The notes beneath the pieces are model-generated. The model had not been told where the DNA came from. It did no database searches and worked only from the letters and a program-made list of their open reading frames with translations. Shown in pieces: positions 35,319 through 45,489 of a DNA stretch of 64,000 bases. Source of the DNA: Davidsoniella eucalypti (taxonomy: Eukaryota; Ascomycota; Sordariomycetes; Microascales; Ceratocystidaceae); assembly GCA_004009845.1 (NCBI GenBank), contig RMBW01000095.1, positions 91,031 through 155,030 of the forward strand, written 5' to 3'. The stretch's first letter is position 1; each line of letters opens with the position of its first letter. Both the position numbers and the translations under genes were made by a program.

Positions 35319-37526
35319 TCAAGGAATATAGTCGTCATCTTTCTCCGAGTAGAACGACAGGTGACTCTCCAATGCCTTTCCCTTTCTAAGCTGGGTAGCC
35401 GTCCGCTTCTTGGCAGTCTGCTTCTTCTTTTTGTCAACCTTACCACCCTTAGTCTTTGTTGAGGTTTTCTTTGACGAAGCCTTCTTGCCCGAAGGTAAAG
35501 CCACAGACACGCTCTCCGGGACGGCATCCAGCTCCATCTCCTCGTCATATTCATCGTCTTTACCAGAATCCTCTCTAGCAAAGGCTTCATCTTTCGTGAA
35601 CCGAGTCCACCGAGCCTGTCGGGGAGGGTTTCTACGGATCGACTGAGACGACTGCACACCACGGTTCCGGGCAGCTCGTGTAGTCTTCTTCTTGGTCTGT
35701 TTTTTCTGCTTCTTGACGCCGGCGTTAGTAGCGGACGACGAGACCTTGTTGGGGACTTTCCTGGTAGAAGGGCCGGCGGATGAGTGCATATCGCGCCATT
35801 CACGGTTCCGTGTCTCGACCAGAGCGCGTTTACGAGGATCTGTAATCAAGACCGGATCGACGGGGAAAGGGCTGGTGCGGAGATGGCCTGGAGTGGCTCT
35901 CTTGTACAGTGGCTCGGAGGTCGGCACGATACGTGGCTGTGTGTAGTGTACCTGAGTGCAGGAATCTGCGGGCCAGATGGTCGCGTCTGTGATGCCGCTA
36001 ATGCGGGATACTTGTGCCATCTTGACATCGTCGTCGACGGCGTATCTAATGGCGTTGAAATACGTATCCTGCCGGTCTGGTTGATATCCGATTATATCGC
36101 GACATATGTAAGCATCAGCCATATCATTTTCTTCGGGGTAGGGGGGTAGAATATCTGCCTCAGGGGGTGCCTCGGGACTCGGGAAAGTCGAAGATAGAGG
36201 ACTTGTAGGCTCCACGCTGGGAGACGCCGAAGGGTGGCTACTGCTTGGAAAGGCCATTCTCCATTCTTGCATGGCTGTATGCATCATGATCTGCTGGGTG
36301 CTCGGGGGCTCGTAGGCCAGGATCTCGGTAGGTCTGATGTTATCGTAGTCTAGCTGGTTGAGCTCGATAGCCTCTCTGTAATCAAAGGGGAACCCGAGAG
36401 TTCTCAGCATATCCAAGTCCTCATACTCCGTGCCGGCCTCATCTTCGCCAGGCCATGTCCAGCCGACAATGCGTTCCTCGTCCCACTCCTGCTTCCAGAG
36501 GCCGTGGGCAGCCATCAGATTCTTGGTGTCCAGTGGGTTGATGATTGTCGACGGGTCTACCTCGTTGAACTGCTGAGGGTCTAGGATTGGTAGTCGGTTT
36601 TCGAAACGCGCCTTGTCCATCGATGTGTACACGTCGAAGTGCATCCACGGGCGGCTAAGGAGCCATCGGCGGCGTTGGGCCAACAGAGCACCGACACCTA
36701 GGCCGGGCATTGCTACGGTGGGCGGCGCCAAGACCTCCTCACGCCTGAGGCGAATACGTTCGAGCGCCATCTGCGCTACGGGGTGGCTTGGGTTCTGCTC
36801 GATCAGATCGTCTGGCTGTGCCTCAGTATTGGGATTCCACGGCTGGCCATTGCAGGTCCAGCCCGGCGCGGCCGGCGTATCATCCCACGTCCACTTCCAT
36901 AGGGAAATATCGTCGGCGGGGTCACTGCCACCGACAAAGGGGATACCCCAAGCCGGGTTCCAGACTCCCATGCGCGTCCAGCGCCGCCGAACCACATGGC
37001 GAATCAAGACCTCGGTGTTGTACTTGGCGTTTTCGCCCTCCAGGAACTCGCGCGCAGTCGCGTTGTAGCGCCAGCTCTTCTGGAACTCCTGGATACGGTT
37101 ATATTCAATGGCCCGCTCGCGGAAATAGCGGTACATGGGCTGGTAGTTGATGTTTGTGGCGATGTAGTTCCACTCGCTGAATCGTAGCGGAAGCGATAGG
37201 CAGTACTTGTACTGAGCTTTCATCATGGCCATAGGTTTATAGTCGTGGGGCATGTCGGCTGCTCTAAACTGGTTGGCCCTGGCGGACCACGACTCCATGG
37301 CTTGTATCATGTTATAGATCTTGCGCTTGGAGGGATCGCGCTTCATTCCCTGCACAGCAGGGTTCACGACCTCCACGAGCTGTTTGGCAAATTCATCTGA
37401 CATGAAGCTGTCTTTGAGGTGCGAGAAAGCAGTCTTAGGACTTCCAGTCACGTCTTCGCCAAAGATCCAGTCATCATCGAATGGGTCGTTGTTGACGGAA
37501 AAGTTATCGTCTGAGAGGATGGACAT
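35319..37526 (-). CDS. Conserved-looking hypothetical protein, 735 aa (copy 2)
   Basis: The predicted protein is identical to that at 27262-29469: acidic N-terminus, Trp-rich globular region, Pro/Ser linker and a strongly basic C-terminal tail. Complete identity of two 2.2-kb genes, with equally identical flanks and introduced by a lone N, argues that only one gene exists in the organism. The function is unknown. Confidence 0.75.
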   Translation of the reverse strand: MSILSDDNFSVNNDPFDDDWIFGEDVTGSPKTAFSHLKDSFMSDEFAKQLVEVVNPAVQGMKRDPSKRKIYNMIQAMESWSARANQFRAADMPHDYKPMAMMKAQYKYCLSLPLRFSEWNYIATNINYQPMYRYFRERAIEYNRIQEFQKSWRYNATAREFLEGENAKYNTEVLIRHVVRRRWTRMGVWNPAWGIPFVGGSDPADDISLWKWTWDDTPAAPGWTCNGQPWNPNTEAQPDDLIEQNPSHPVAQMALERIRLRREEVLAPPTVAMPGLGVGALLAQRRRWLLSRPWMHFDVYTSMDKARFENRLPILDPQQFNEVDPSTIINPLDTKNLMAAHGLWKQEWDEERIVGWTWPGEDEAGTEYEDLDMLRTLGFPFDYREAIELNQLDYDNIRPTEILAYEPPSTQQIMMHTAMQEWRMAFPSSSHPSASPSVEPTSPLSSTFPSPEAPPEADILPPYPEENDMADAYICRDIIGYQPDRQDTYFNAIRYAVDDDVKMAQVSRISGITDATIWPADSCTQVHYTQPRIVPTSEPLYKRATPGHLRTSPFPVDPVLITDPRKRALVETRNREWRDMHSSAGPSTRKVPNKVSSSATNAGVKKQKKQTKKKTTRAARNRGVQSSQSIRRNPPRQARWTRFTKDEAFAREDSGKDDEYDEEMELDAVPESVSVALPSGKKASSKKTSTKTKGGKVDKKKKQTAKKRTATQLRKGKALESHLSFYSEKDDDYIP

Positions 37527-38425
37527 TTTGAACTGTAGAAGAGAATATGTTATGTCGTAAGAAGGGAAGTCGAGTTATATCAAATAACCGGATTTGGTGT
37601 TGGTGAAGCAAGGTAATGATAAGATAGAAGTTGTTCGTTTGAATGATGAGTGACATCAAATTCAGCAGACATATGATCCGGACTTCTTCGAGTTTATATA
37701 GTGCGAAGCCTCTTTGTCCCATTCCATCTTCGTCTTCTTTGTTTAGATACCGTGAACAAAGCCATTGCCGTTGAAGATCGAGATCTCTAACAAAGGGCCA
37801 AATGGCCATAGAATGAAACCGACGACAAAAACAAGGCCTTTGAGAAAACGACAGAAGGCTGTCTTGAGTATAGTAGCACAAAGAAACATAATATTCTTTG
37901 TTCTATTGTTACACGGTGCGTCTAAAACGACATCTGGTAAAAGAAGAACAAAGAAGCACATCTTTCCAGCTTTGTTTGAAACGACATACACTGATTATTT
38001 TGTCCACCTAGTAGTGTTTCACAGCAACACAGCGGCATTTTCCGGACGGAAGCAGTCGGCTGACATCATTTTCCGGACAACTCCCGGGAGGTCTTGAGAG
38101 CTTAGTAAGATAAACGAAAATCTATGTTATTCTATGTTTCTTTTATTTATTTATTTATTACTATTTTGCGTCTACCTACTGTCATTTAACAGCAATACGA
38201 CGGCATGTTCCGGGTAGGTTGATATCGCCTTCTAACCAACTCCCGAGTAGTCAGCAAATGTAGGTGTGCGTAGACCGAACTTCTCTTATGAATTTCTAGG
38301 GTCCAGCACTGAGATCAAAAGACCGTGCTTTCTACCAGAAATTTAGGGACTTCAGAGGGTTTATATAGAGAAATATCACGATAGTGCACAAAAAATGAGT
38401 GTAACAAAACCCACCAAAAGAAAAG

Positions 38426-38539
38426 ACATACAACACCCGGTATTCCCACGTGGTCACCCACCGTAGTACTGATCGGGCGCTTGATAGTTTAACTAGGGGA
38501 GAGCGGACGGGATCCCGTGCTTTCTATCAGCTATGGTCG
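38426..38539 (-). rRNA. 5S rRNA gene, 3' part (copy 2)
   Basis: Same sequence as 30369-30482, with internal promoter region and 3' end intact. In this copy the other side of the insertion is present: the 16-nt 5' end lies at 40396-40411, about 1.86 kb away. Confidence 0.85.
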
Positions 38540-39289
38540 TTGTTGTTGTTGTTGTTGTTATATTTATTCTCTTCCTAAACTATTACGAGTGGATTTTCGA
38601 GTCCGGTCGTGCCGATTTTTCTGTCTCCGGTATATCTTATCCACTTCCACCCGTATCCTAGTCCGGGTCCGGACTACCCTCCCGGGCTCCATAGGACGCC
38701 TTCATGGATACCCCCTGTAACTTCGAAACATCCTCAAACCATTCCCCATAAAAAAAAAGACCCACATCATCCAAGCCCTAAGTGGGGCTACCATCCACGT
38801 AATCAGGTGACCGCACCATCCGACGCGCCTCCAAGAGGCTGGTGATCGAGTGTCGAGAGAAGACAAAAATTGGCGTAGTCGAGTCGGGTGCGATGGTAGA
38901 GGCACAGCGACAAGACTCCCGCGCCGCGGGTTGGGCTTCCGGAACCTTCAAAAATAGGTTGCCCTTCGAGTATGAGTGTGTCTCCCTGAGCTTTGTAGTG
39001 TGTAGTGACTCGGGAGACCAGCGATCGCAAGAGAGTGTGGCGAAAAGGGGGGCGATTGTTGGTGAGAACATCTCTCGAGAGAGGAAAAAAGTCGGGCTCA
39101 AGGCCTCATAACTCGATGCATCAATAAAGACAAGCGTCTAAAAGATAAAAAGAATGGACAGCAGCATCGGGGATATGTGCTGGTCGCTCTTGAAAACCCA
39201 CGACGAAGGGGAAAAATTCGTCTTTGGACAAAGGGGGAGGTAACTTGAACTCAAAGTTACCCCCCCGAGGGTTGTAGGAGGGAAGGTTG
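38540..39289 (-). mobile_element. (CAA)n-tailed element in 5S gene, unit 1 (copy 2)
   Basis: This matches 30483-31230 apart from a longer A run and one substitution. It is bounded by AGCTATGGTCG at 38529-38539 and 39290-39300. Confidence 0.7.
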
Positions 39290-39300
39290 AGCTATGGTCG

Positions 39301-39627
39301 TTGTGTTGTTGTTGTTGTTGTTGTTCTATTTATCCTCTTGGATCTACATAGTTTTTAGCTAATACCATTTTCGAGTCCGAGCATTTACAAGCACAGGGTC
39401 AACCCACTGAGTACATGTATCTCGATTTTTCTGAGCACCATTTTCTTCTTCCTCATGCCTGATATGAAAGACCGAGCTCTATCCAGTTACCTGGCGTCCG
39501 CTCCCGGGCTTCATGTCCCTCACATCCTCATCCTTCCCCACCCCTGTATAAAGTTTTCCATCAGAAGGTCTTACAAGGTGATTGTATGACTGTAGCCCTG
39601 ATAGTTGGCTTGTTCTTCGTCCCGTAT
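39301..39627 (-). mobile_element. (CAA)n-tailed element in 5S gene, unit 2 (copy 2)
   Basis: Identical to 31242-31568, between AGCTATGGTCG and CTATGGTCG (39628-39636). Confidence 0.6.
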
Positions 39628-39636
39628 CTATGGTCG

Positions 39637-39671
<35 letters not shown>

Positions 39672-40395
39672 ATATTTATTCTCTTCCTAAACTATTACGA
39701 GTGGATTTTCGAGTCCGGTCGTGCCGATTTTTCTGTCTCCGGTATATCTTATCCACTTCCACCCGTATCCTAGTCCGGGTCCGGACTACCCTCCCGGGTC
39801 TCCATAGGACGCCTTCATGGATACCCCCTGTAACTTCGAAACATCCTCAAACCATTCCCCATAAAAAGACCCACATCATCCAAGCCCTAAGTGGGGCTAC
39901 CATCCACGTAATCAGGTGACCGCACCATCCGACGCGCCTCCAAGAGGCTGGTGATCGAGTGTCGAGAGAAGCAAAAATTGGCGTAGTCGAGTCGGGTGCG
40001 ATGGTAGAGGCACAGCGACAAGACTCCCGCGCCGCGGGTTGGGCTTCCGGAACCTTCAAAAATAGGTTGCCCTTCGAGTATGAGTGTGTCTCCCTGAGCT
40101 TTGTAGTGTGTAGTGACTCGGGAGACCAGCGATCGCGAGAGAGTGTGGCGAAAAGGGGGCGATTGTTGGTGAGAACATCCCTCGAGAAAGGAAAAAGTCG
40201 GGCTCAAGGCCTCATACTCGATGCATCAATAAAGACAAGCGTCTAAAAAGATAAAAAGAATGGACAGCAGCATCGGGAATATGTGCTGGTCGCTCTTGAA
40301 AACCCACGACGAAGGGGAAAAATTCGTCTTTGGACAAAGGGGGAGGTAACTTGAACTCAAAGTTACCCCCCCGAGGGTTGTAGGAGGGAAGGTTG
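39637..40395 (-). mobile_element. (CAA)n-tailed element in 5S gene, unit 3, complete
   Basis: This 759-bp unit is a near-identical sister of unit 1 with scattered substitutions and single-base indels (for example near 40137 and 40183), so it is an independent insertion and not an assembly copy. The CAA run has about 11 units. It is followed by AGCTATGGTCG and then the true 5' end of the 5S gene. Confidence 0.7.
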
Positions 40396-40411
40396 AGCTA
40401 TGGTCGTATGT
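40396..40411 (-). rRNA. 5S rRNA 5' end, separated by insertions
   Basis: On minus this reads ACATACGACCATAGCT, the standard beginning of fungal 5S rRNA. Its last 11 bases are the target duplication shared with 38529-38539. Together with 38426-38539 it makes one complete 5S gene. Confidence 0.8.
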
Positions 40412-40461
40412 GATAATTGGATGTTTAGAAGGCATTATAATAGAGACAACTAGCTAGGACT

Positions 40462-40636
40462 CGTAGTGGAGGTATGGACCACTAGTTCTTCGGGGCTAGG
40501 GGACGGCTTCGTCCTGAACATACAAAGCTATTGAGTTTGTCGAGCGGAGGGCTTTAAATATCTGTCCGGTAACCAACCCGGCGTCGTATGATCTTAGTGA
40601 TTTAGGTAGACGTTGAATATAATCAAATCAAATCAA
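40462..40636 (+). mobile_element. Family A LINE 3' tail (fragment)
   Basis: Starts GTAGTGGAGGTATGGACCAC, contains the shared block around ATATCTGTCCGGTAACC and GATCTTAGTGATTTAGGTAG, and ends in AATCA repeats. The same tail ends the RT-bearing copy at 59046-59136. It is a strongly 5'-truncated insertion. Confidence 0.75.
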
Positions 40637-42893
40637 TTGTGAAGGAGCGGCGCGGAGGCTCCGGGCCGGCGCGGGACCCACATTTGAGGGTTTCTTTTCC
40701 GTACTTTTTCTTCTTGGAACTATGGTATGGGCGTAACGAGGAAAGGACTTAAAATATTTGTTCGTTACAAGAAAATTGTGCTGGCAGACTCTCAAGAGAT
40801 CAGCAAACAAAAATATGTTTCCGGTAACCAATCCGGAGTTGCATGATGTTGATGATTCAGGTAGAAGTTCAATATAGCCAAGTCAAGTTGGTGTTGATTT
40901 CTGTCTCGATTGAATTTGGCTGAACTTCTTCGTGTATATCCATAGGGGGAGGTTTCCTTGTAGCTTAGAAGAGCCTCCACCACCACTTTTTCTCTTTCCC
41001 ATTGACTGCAAGATTACTAGCGGGTGTTTGGAACCAGGGAGCCTTTTTATAAGTCCGTTTCTCGAGAATAGTAGGGAAGCAGTACCAGTATGTCTAGGAT
41101 GAGAGGGGAATGGCTGGACTGGCCTACTCATAGTGTATGCTTACTATCTAGTAGGTGCTATCTAATAGCTTCTCTCTTGACAGCATTATCCAGGATGAGT
41201 CCTACCAGAGGTATATTGCTAACATGTAAATCTGCTCAGACAGTGATGCACCATAGGCAAAGGCCTTTTTAGGTGCGTTACTTACTAGAACGCCTGATTT
41301 CCTTGTTGGTACTCCATATGCTATGGTGGACATGAAAACTGCCTTGAACACTTGGACAGTTTGCTCATTGTTTGTACCCTTTGGGCATCTGTAGTTTGTT
41401 AAATGACCTTACAAGCTGGGCCATTTTATTTGCATGATATCAACGATACTTTTTCAAACTAAACAGACGCCTAGTCACTTTAGAGTGACCTTTGCTGGTG
41501 TTTCTTTTCTATCTACGGTCTAGGGAGATGCTTTACTGTTAACGTTTATCAGACTAGTCTTCTTATGATCCGACTTTACTGAATGATATAATGATTCCCG
41601 AAGTGAACCTTCACTGCACTTCTTAGTGCTGTAACAGTTGGCTTGTAAGAAGGATAGATTCACAAAAAGCTAAAAACTGCGATATTTTTTGGAAATCTGG
41701 CTTAGCTTAGACTCTGAATACTATTTCCGGGGAAAACATTGATCTGGCCCAAAAAATTGCTTCTGCCCCTAACTACAGCATTCAAGTCATCTAATATGAG
41801 CTGATTTCTATTACACAGAAACATACATCTGCCAGTCTGGATGTAATGTGGCGAAAGAAACGCACCATACTACAAATGTATAGGACTTTCGCTTTTTAGC
41901 TAGAAATCCATGCTGTTATTTCCCGGTCAAAGCTGTTGTTAGTACGTGCAACTACCCATAACCAGATCATGAGTAGATACTATAAAACTATTACAGAAAG
42001 TCAAGTTTATATTTATATCGGTACTACCAGCCTTTCTATGACAAAATGTGTGTATGTTTCTCCTCTGCTCATTTCTGATATGTAAACTTGCATTTCAATC
42101 CAGACAAGATACATGTGTAGTAATTATTGGAGGGCTCCGCTTACAACATCAACTAGTTAAATTCAAAAGATCATGGAACTCCACCAACACGTAAGTTATA
42201 ATATGTTATATTAACACCAGAAAGGTTATAATGTAGGGCCCAGCATACATTTGACAATTATTAGAGTCTTTCTCAGTATTTCAGTTAATACTACCACTAT
42301 ATCAAGCAATATCTAGCTAAACCCAGTTCACTCTATTGTTAGGACTTCAAATCTTAGGACTTTTTCACCCAACCCGGAACTTGCTTTGGCACTAAGACTT
42401 CAAGTTAAAGGACTTTTTGCAGCCCATAGAAACTTTCTTCCTATAAAAAGGTACTCATTCCCCCCATCTGGGAGATTTCCTTTTTCCTAACTTCCTCATC
42501 AATAACAACTTTCCAATCAGTTTATCAAAGCTATACATCATCACTATTTATCTAGTAGTTTCCAAAGCTGTCAATAGTGAGTATTCAAGTCCTCTCTCAT
42601 CTCCTATCATCTATCATCACTTGCCTCTATCATCTTTGCTACTTTCCATCATTGTCTTGCGTCTGTTCCTTCTGATCATCATCTATCATAACTACAACTA
42701 CCTTTCATCATCATCACTTCCTTCTTACCATCTACAATCATTGCCCATCCATCGCTTCTTTCCACTCTTTTACAACATGGATTCCTTCATAAAGGCAATT
42801 GTAACTACTGTTCATCGTAGTGAACAAACTACCTAACGTCACATTGATGCTAATAGTTTTTTAGTAGTTCTCTTTCTTAGGATTTTAGCTACC
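40637..42893. other. Gene-free region with a degenerate LINE tail and upstream region of the secreted-protein gene
   Basis: At about 40818-40885 a diverged family A tail is visible (CCGGTAACCAATCCGGAGTT). The rest to about 42440 is AT-rich with no credible coding frame. A TATAAAA motif stands at 42442-42448. From about 42480 to 42830 the DNA is C/T-rich, like a fungal 5' UTR. A GTGAGT near 42578 and a TTTTAG ending near 42888 could bound a 5' UTR intron, which is speculative. Confidence 0.4.
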
Positions 42894-44729
42894 ATGAACT
42901 TTCAAGCTCTAGTATATGCAATGATTGCCTGGGCACTATTTGTCCCGGCAGTCATTGCCTCTACCATTGGCTCCCCCAATGATACTTTCGTCTGGAACAA
43001 CTCCACGGTTATGAAAGAGCTCGTGCACTTGCCACACGTGTCTCTCCACGACCGTGCTGGTGACAATGCCTTCACCGTCCATTCTGCAGATGTCTTTGCA
43101 TATGGGCTTGAAGACTCGGTGGCTTCGCTATTTGCGTACTCAGGCACACCACTTATCAACTTAGACCAGGTTTCTGAGCAATTGCTCGCCATCAGCTACG
43201 ATGGATCTGGTGAACTGGCTCTCGAGTTCACCACATATACTGCTGCTGCCACTGCTCTAAAAACGTGGTCATCTGCCCTAGCTTCGCAGGGAGGCGTCAT
43301 GGTAATGACGCCCATTGGTTCTGTGGATCCACAGAACCATGGATGGTTTGGTGTCTTGGGCATAACTGCCCAAGGAAGCCTGAGGGTAGTGTTGGATGTT
43401 AAACCCAACACTATAAATGACTTAGAGGACTGGAGTGTAATGACTGACACTGCGGATGGCTTTCGAAATGCCACTGACCCCTTAATGGTTCAGTTGATTG
43501 CCACTTCGATCGATGCAACTACGCCATGGAAGTCGAAATATATGTTCTTCGACTTCCAACATAACAGTGGAATCACTTATAGTGATTCCCGCCTGGATTT
43601 GGGCCTAAAGTGTTCATCGTGTGCCGTATCTGGAGCCATTGGCTTTAGTTACCGTGCTGGAAAGCACCATGGTGGAGATTTTAAGATCTCAACTAAAGGT
43701 GTGGTCGCTCAAGCTCTGCTAAGACTGTTCATCACTGGCCATGCTGTCCAGGGACTTTCGGGTTCTCAGCAACTGGTAGCACTCCCGCCGGTTGTTTTCC
43801 CGATTCCCGATATTGGCTTCGTGTCTCTATCACTGAGTGACAGTATAGGCTATAGTGTTAATGACATCCAAGCATACGCCCGGGTAGATTTTGGTGGCAA
43901 GATGACGGTCTCCGACGATAACCGTCTCTTGGCTCATGCCGATCGTAGAGTGTGGAAGAGCCGGGTCGGTGCTAACATCGAAGCATCGAAGTTCTCACTT
44001 TACAAGCCGACTGTTTCAGGTGGTTTGTATGGAGAGGTCTATGTCTACCACGGGATTCATGCCGAGGTAGCATTCCGGGCAGCGTTCATCGATGCCTCTG
44101 TCGCCGCCACCGTGGATTGGAAATTTCCCCAGTTCCACCTAACAGCCGGAGCTTCATACGACGAGGCTTGTGGGCTGTGTGGCGGAGGAAAGCTCGGCCT
44201 TTCCGGCAATCTAGCGCTGGAGAGTCTTACGACAGTTGGGCTCAAGCCAACCATCTTTGGCAATGACTTGTCATGGTTGTCATTTACGCAATCTACCACC
44301 ACTAAAGTGCTCGATTTGCTTGACTTCTGTGTCGCGTCAGGGCCAAAGTGTAAAAGCCGCTGGGTTGATTGGCACCACAAGAGATCATTCAGCAAAAAGG
44401 ATGCTTCAAGGCTATTCAAGGGCACGGACCTAACTATAACTCATGACGTTGAGTTGCCCTTCGAAACTGAAGATATGCCTTCCGATGTTGCTGATGATTT
44501 GTTTGACATGCTAGAGGATGATCGGACCAAGTGGTCCAAGACATCTTCTGGTGCCATGGTTGGCCGACTGATCGATATGGTTTCTGAGCGGGAATGGATC
44601 CCTGGCACCGTCAGAGAGCCGTTCAATCCTATCAAGGATGACTGGTCCTTGACCTCTGCCCAGAAATCTGAGATGCTCCGTATACATCCAGAGTATAAGG
44701 AGGATTTCGATGAATGGGAGCTTGAGTAA
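42894..44729 (+). CDS. Secreted protein, 611 aa, possibly DUF7029/DUF7223 type
   Basis: A single intronless frame with a clear signal peptide (ALVYAMIAWALFVPAVIAST, cleavage probably after residue 22). The mature N-terminal part (about residues 50-200) has the pattern of fungal DUF7029: a hydrophobic strand, a tryptophan helix (TALKTWSSALASQGGVMVMT), then a strand pair before SLRVVLDVKPNTINDLEDW. The following beta-rich part (about 215-480) starts near LDLGLKCSSCAVSGAIGFSY and resembles DUF7223. The C-terminal 110 residues are charged, with many Asp/Glu, and end DFDEWELE. Four N-glycosylation-type sites lie near the N-terminus. There is no GPI signal or further membrane helix. Assignment to the two DUFs is from remembered pattern, not a search. 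The gene lies in a transposon-rich region, which is common for fungal secreted-protein genes. Confidence 0.72.
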   Translation: MNFQALVYAMIAWALFVPAVIASTIGSPNDTFVWNNSTVMKELVHLPHVSLHDRAGDNAFTVHSADVFAYGLEDSVASLFAYSGTPLINLDQVSEQLLAISYDGSGELALEFTTYTAAATALKTWSSALASQGGVMVMTPIGSVDPQNHGWFGVLGITAQGSLRVVLDVKPNTINDLEDWSVMTDTADGFRNATDPLMVQLIATSIDATTPWKSKYMFFDFQHNSGITYSDSRLDLGLKCSSCAVSGAIGFSYRAGKHHGGDFKISTKGVVAQALLRLFITGHAVQGLSGSQQLVALPPVVFPIPDIGFVSLSLSDSIGYSVNDIQAYARVDFGGKMTVSDDNRLLAHADRRVWKSRVGANIEASKFSLYKPTVSGGLYGEVYVYHGIHAEVAFRAAFIDASVAATVDWKFPQFHLTAGASYDEACGLCGGGKLGLSGNLALESLTTVGLKPTIFGNDLSWLSFTQSTTTKVLDLLDFCVASGPKCKSRWVDWHHKRSFSKKDASRLFKGTDLTITHDVELPFETEDMPSDVADDLFDMLEDDRTKWSKTSSGAMVGRLIDMVSEREWIPGTVREPFNPIKDDWSLTSAQKSEMLRIHPEYKEDFDEWELE

Positions 44730-44864
44730 GCTCGCCCCAGTCAGCCACTCGATCCAATGCTGTGGAAAGGCATCTAGAGCTTGAGCTTGCCCGCTTTGGG
44801 TGCTAACATATTTATCAACCGTTTTCATCTTAGTAGTTGCAATTTAATTTCATATCTTTCAATT

Positions 44865-44888
44865 CCAACAATTTTAAAGTGTAAAACC
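44865..44888 (-). mobile_element. Fragment of family B 3' region abutting a tRNA-Lys half
   Basis: On minus, directly after the tRNA-Lys 5' half, comes GTTTTACACTTTAAAATTG. This matches the 3' untranslated region of family B at 58999-59018. After this the similarity is lost. It is a very short, diverged insertion remnant. Confidence 0.5.
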
Positions 44889-44919
44889 TCTTACGTTCTA
44901 CCGATTGAACTAACCGGGC
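44889..44919 (-). pseudogene. tRNA-Lys 5' half (pseudogene)
   Basis: On minus the 31 bases start GCCCGGTTAG and end GTAAGA, equal to positions 1-31 of the tRNA-Lys(CUU) split at 55390/54355, with two changes in the D stem (GTTC/GAAC) that keep pairing. It stops at the same anticodon-stem position as the other half gene. About 35 bp upstream of it are shared with the upstream flank at 55391-55432. Confidence 0.65.
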
Positions 44920-45075
44920 CGGGTTTTGATTACGGAAGTTTCGGCAACGATGACGATTCTTCTCACCACAGTCCGACAATTTATACGGGACAATATCAAA
45001 GGCATTCTCTATGTTTGTCACGATATTCTCAGCAGATCGGAATGCTGTAGTGTGTTGATGTACGACTGACAGTAG

Positions 45076-45489
45076 ATCGTCTGTAGCCGCGTTCCTGCAT
45101 CTTGGAATCGCTCCAAAACATGGGATGCGGAGTATTCCGAGTTCCGGGTCGCGACTGACATAGAAAAGGTAAAGGCAGGCAGCATCATCATAGTCTACTT
45201 GACCGATGAAACCAATCCATCGAGTTTTCTAGTCATGTTCAATTGCGTCTCTAACATTTTCAATTGGAAGAAGAGCAAGTTGGGCGATACGAACAGTTTC
45301 CAGTACTTATTTGTGGATTTTGAGGAAGATATGTTTCACTGGGAGGTGAGAAGTTGTTTGGAAAAAAATATAAAAAAAAATATAAAGAAATATAAAAATT
45401 TTTATTTTTTAAAAAAGCAACTTGGGTGCCCGGGGGCCAAGAGGAGGGGAGAAGCCTACTTATTAGAGCAGATGAAGAATACGCCATGA
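45076..45489 (+). pseudogene. Protein-coding-looking fragment, unidentified
   Basis: After a stop at 45073, a plus-strand frame reads with normal-looking composition to about 45360 (for example KVKAGSIIIVYLTDETNPSS and NSFQYLFVDFEEDMFHW), then dissolves into A/T-rich sequence. No start codon precedes the conserved-looking part. I do not recognise the family. It could be the 3' end of a decayed or inserted gene. Confidence 0.35.

Larger units (their letters stand above)
31914..39971 (+). repeat. 8.06-kb direct repeat, copy 2
   Basis: The second copy starts right after the N with AGAGACCTGGG (as at 23857). It continues without a break into sequence that completes the third tandem element and the 5S 5' end. 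This suggests copy 2 plus its downstream flank is the true right-hand assembly of the locus. Confidence 0.95.

Noticed and set aside
23857..39971. True tandem duplication of an 8-kb locus
   Set aside because: The lone N, near-perfect identity and truncated left copy fit a contig overlap better; kept as a finding to check rather than as biology.
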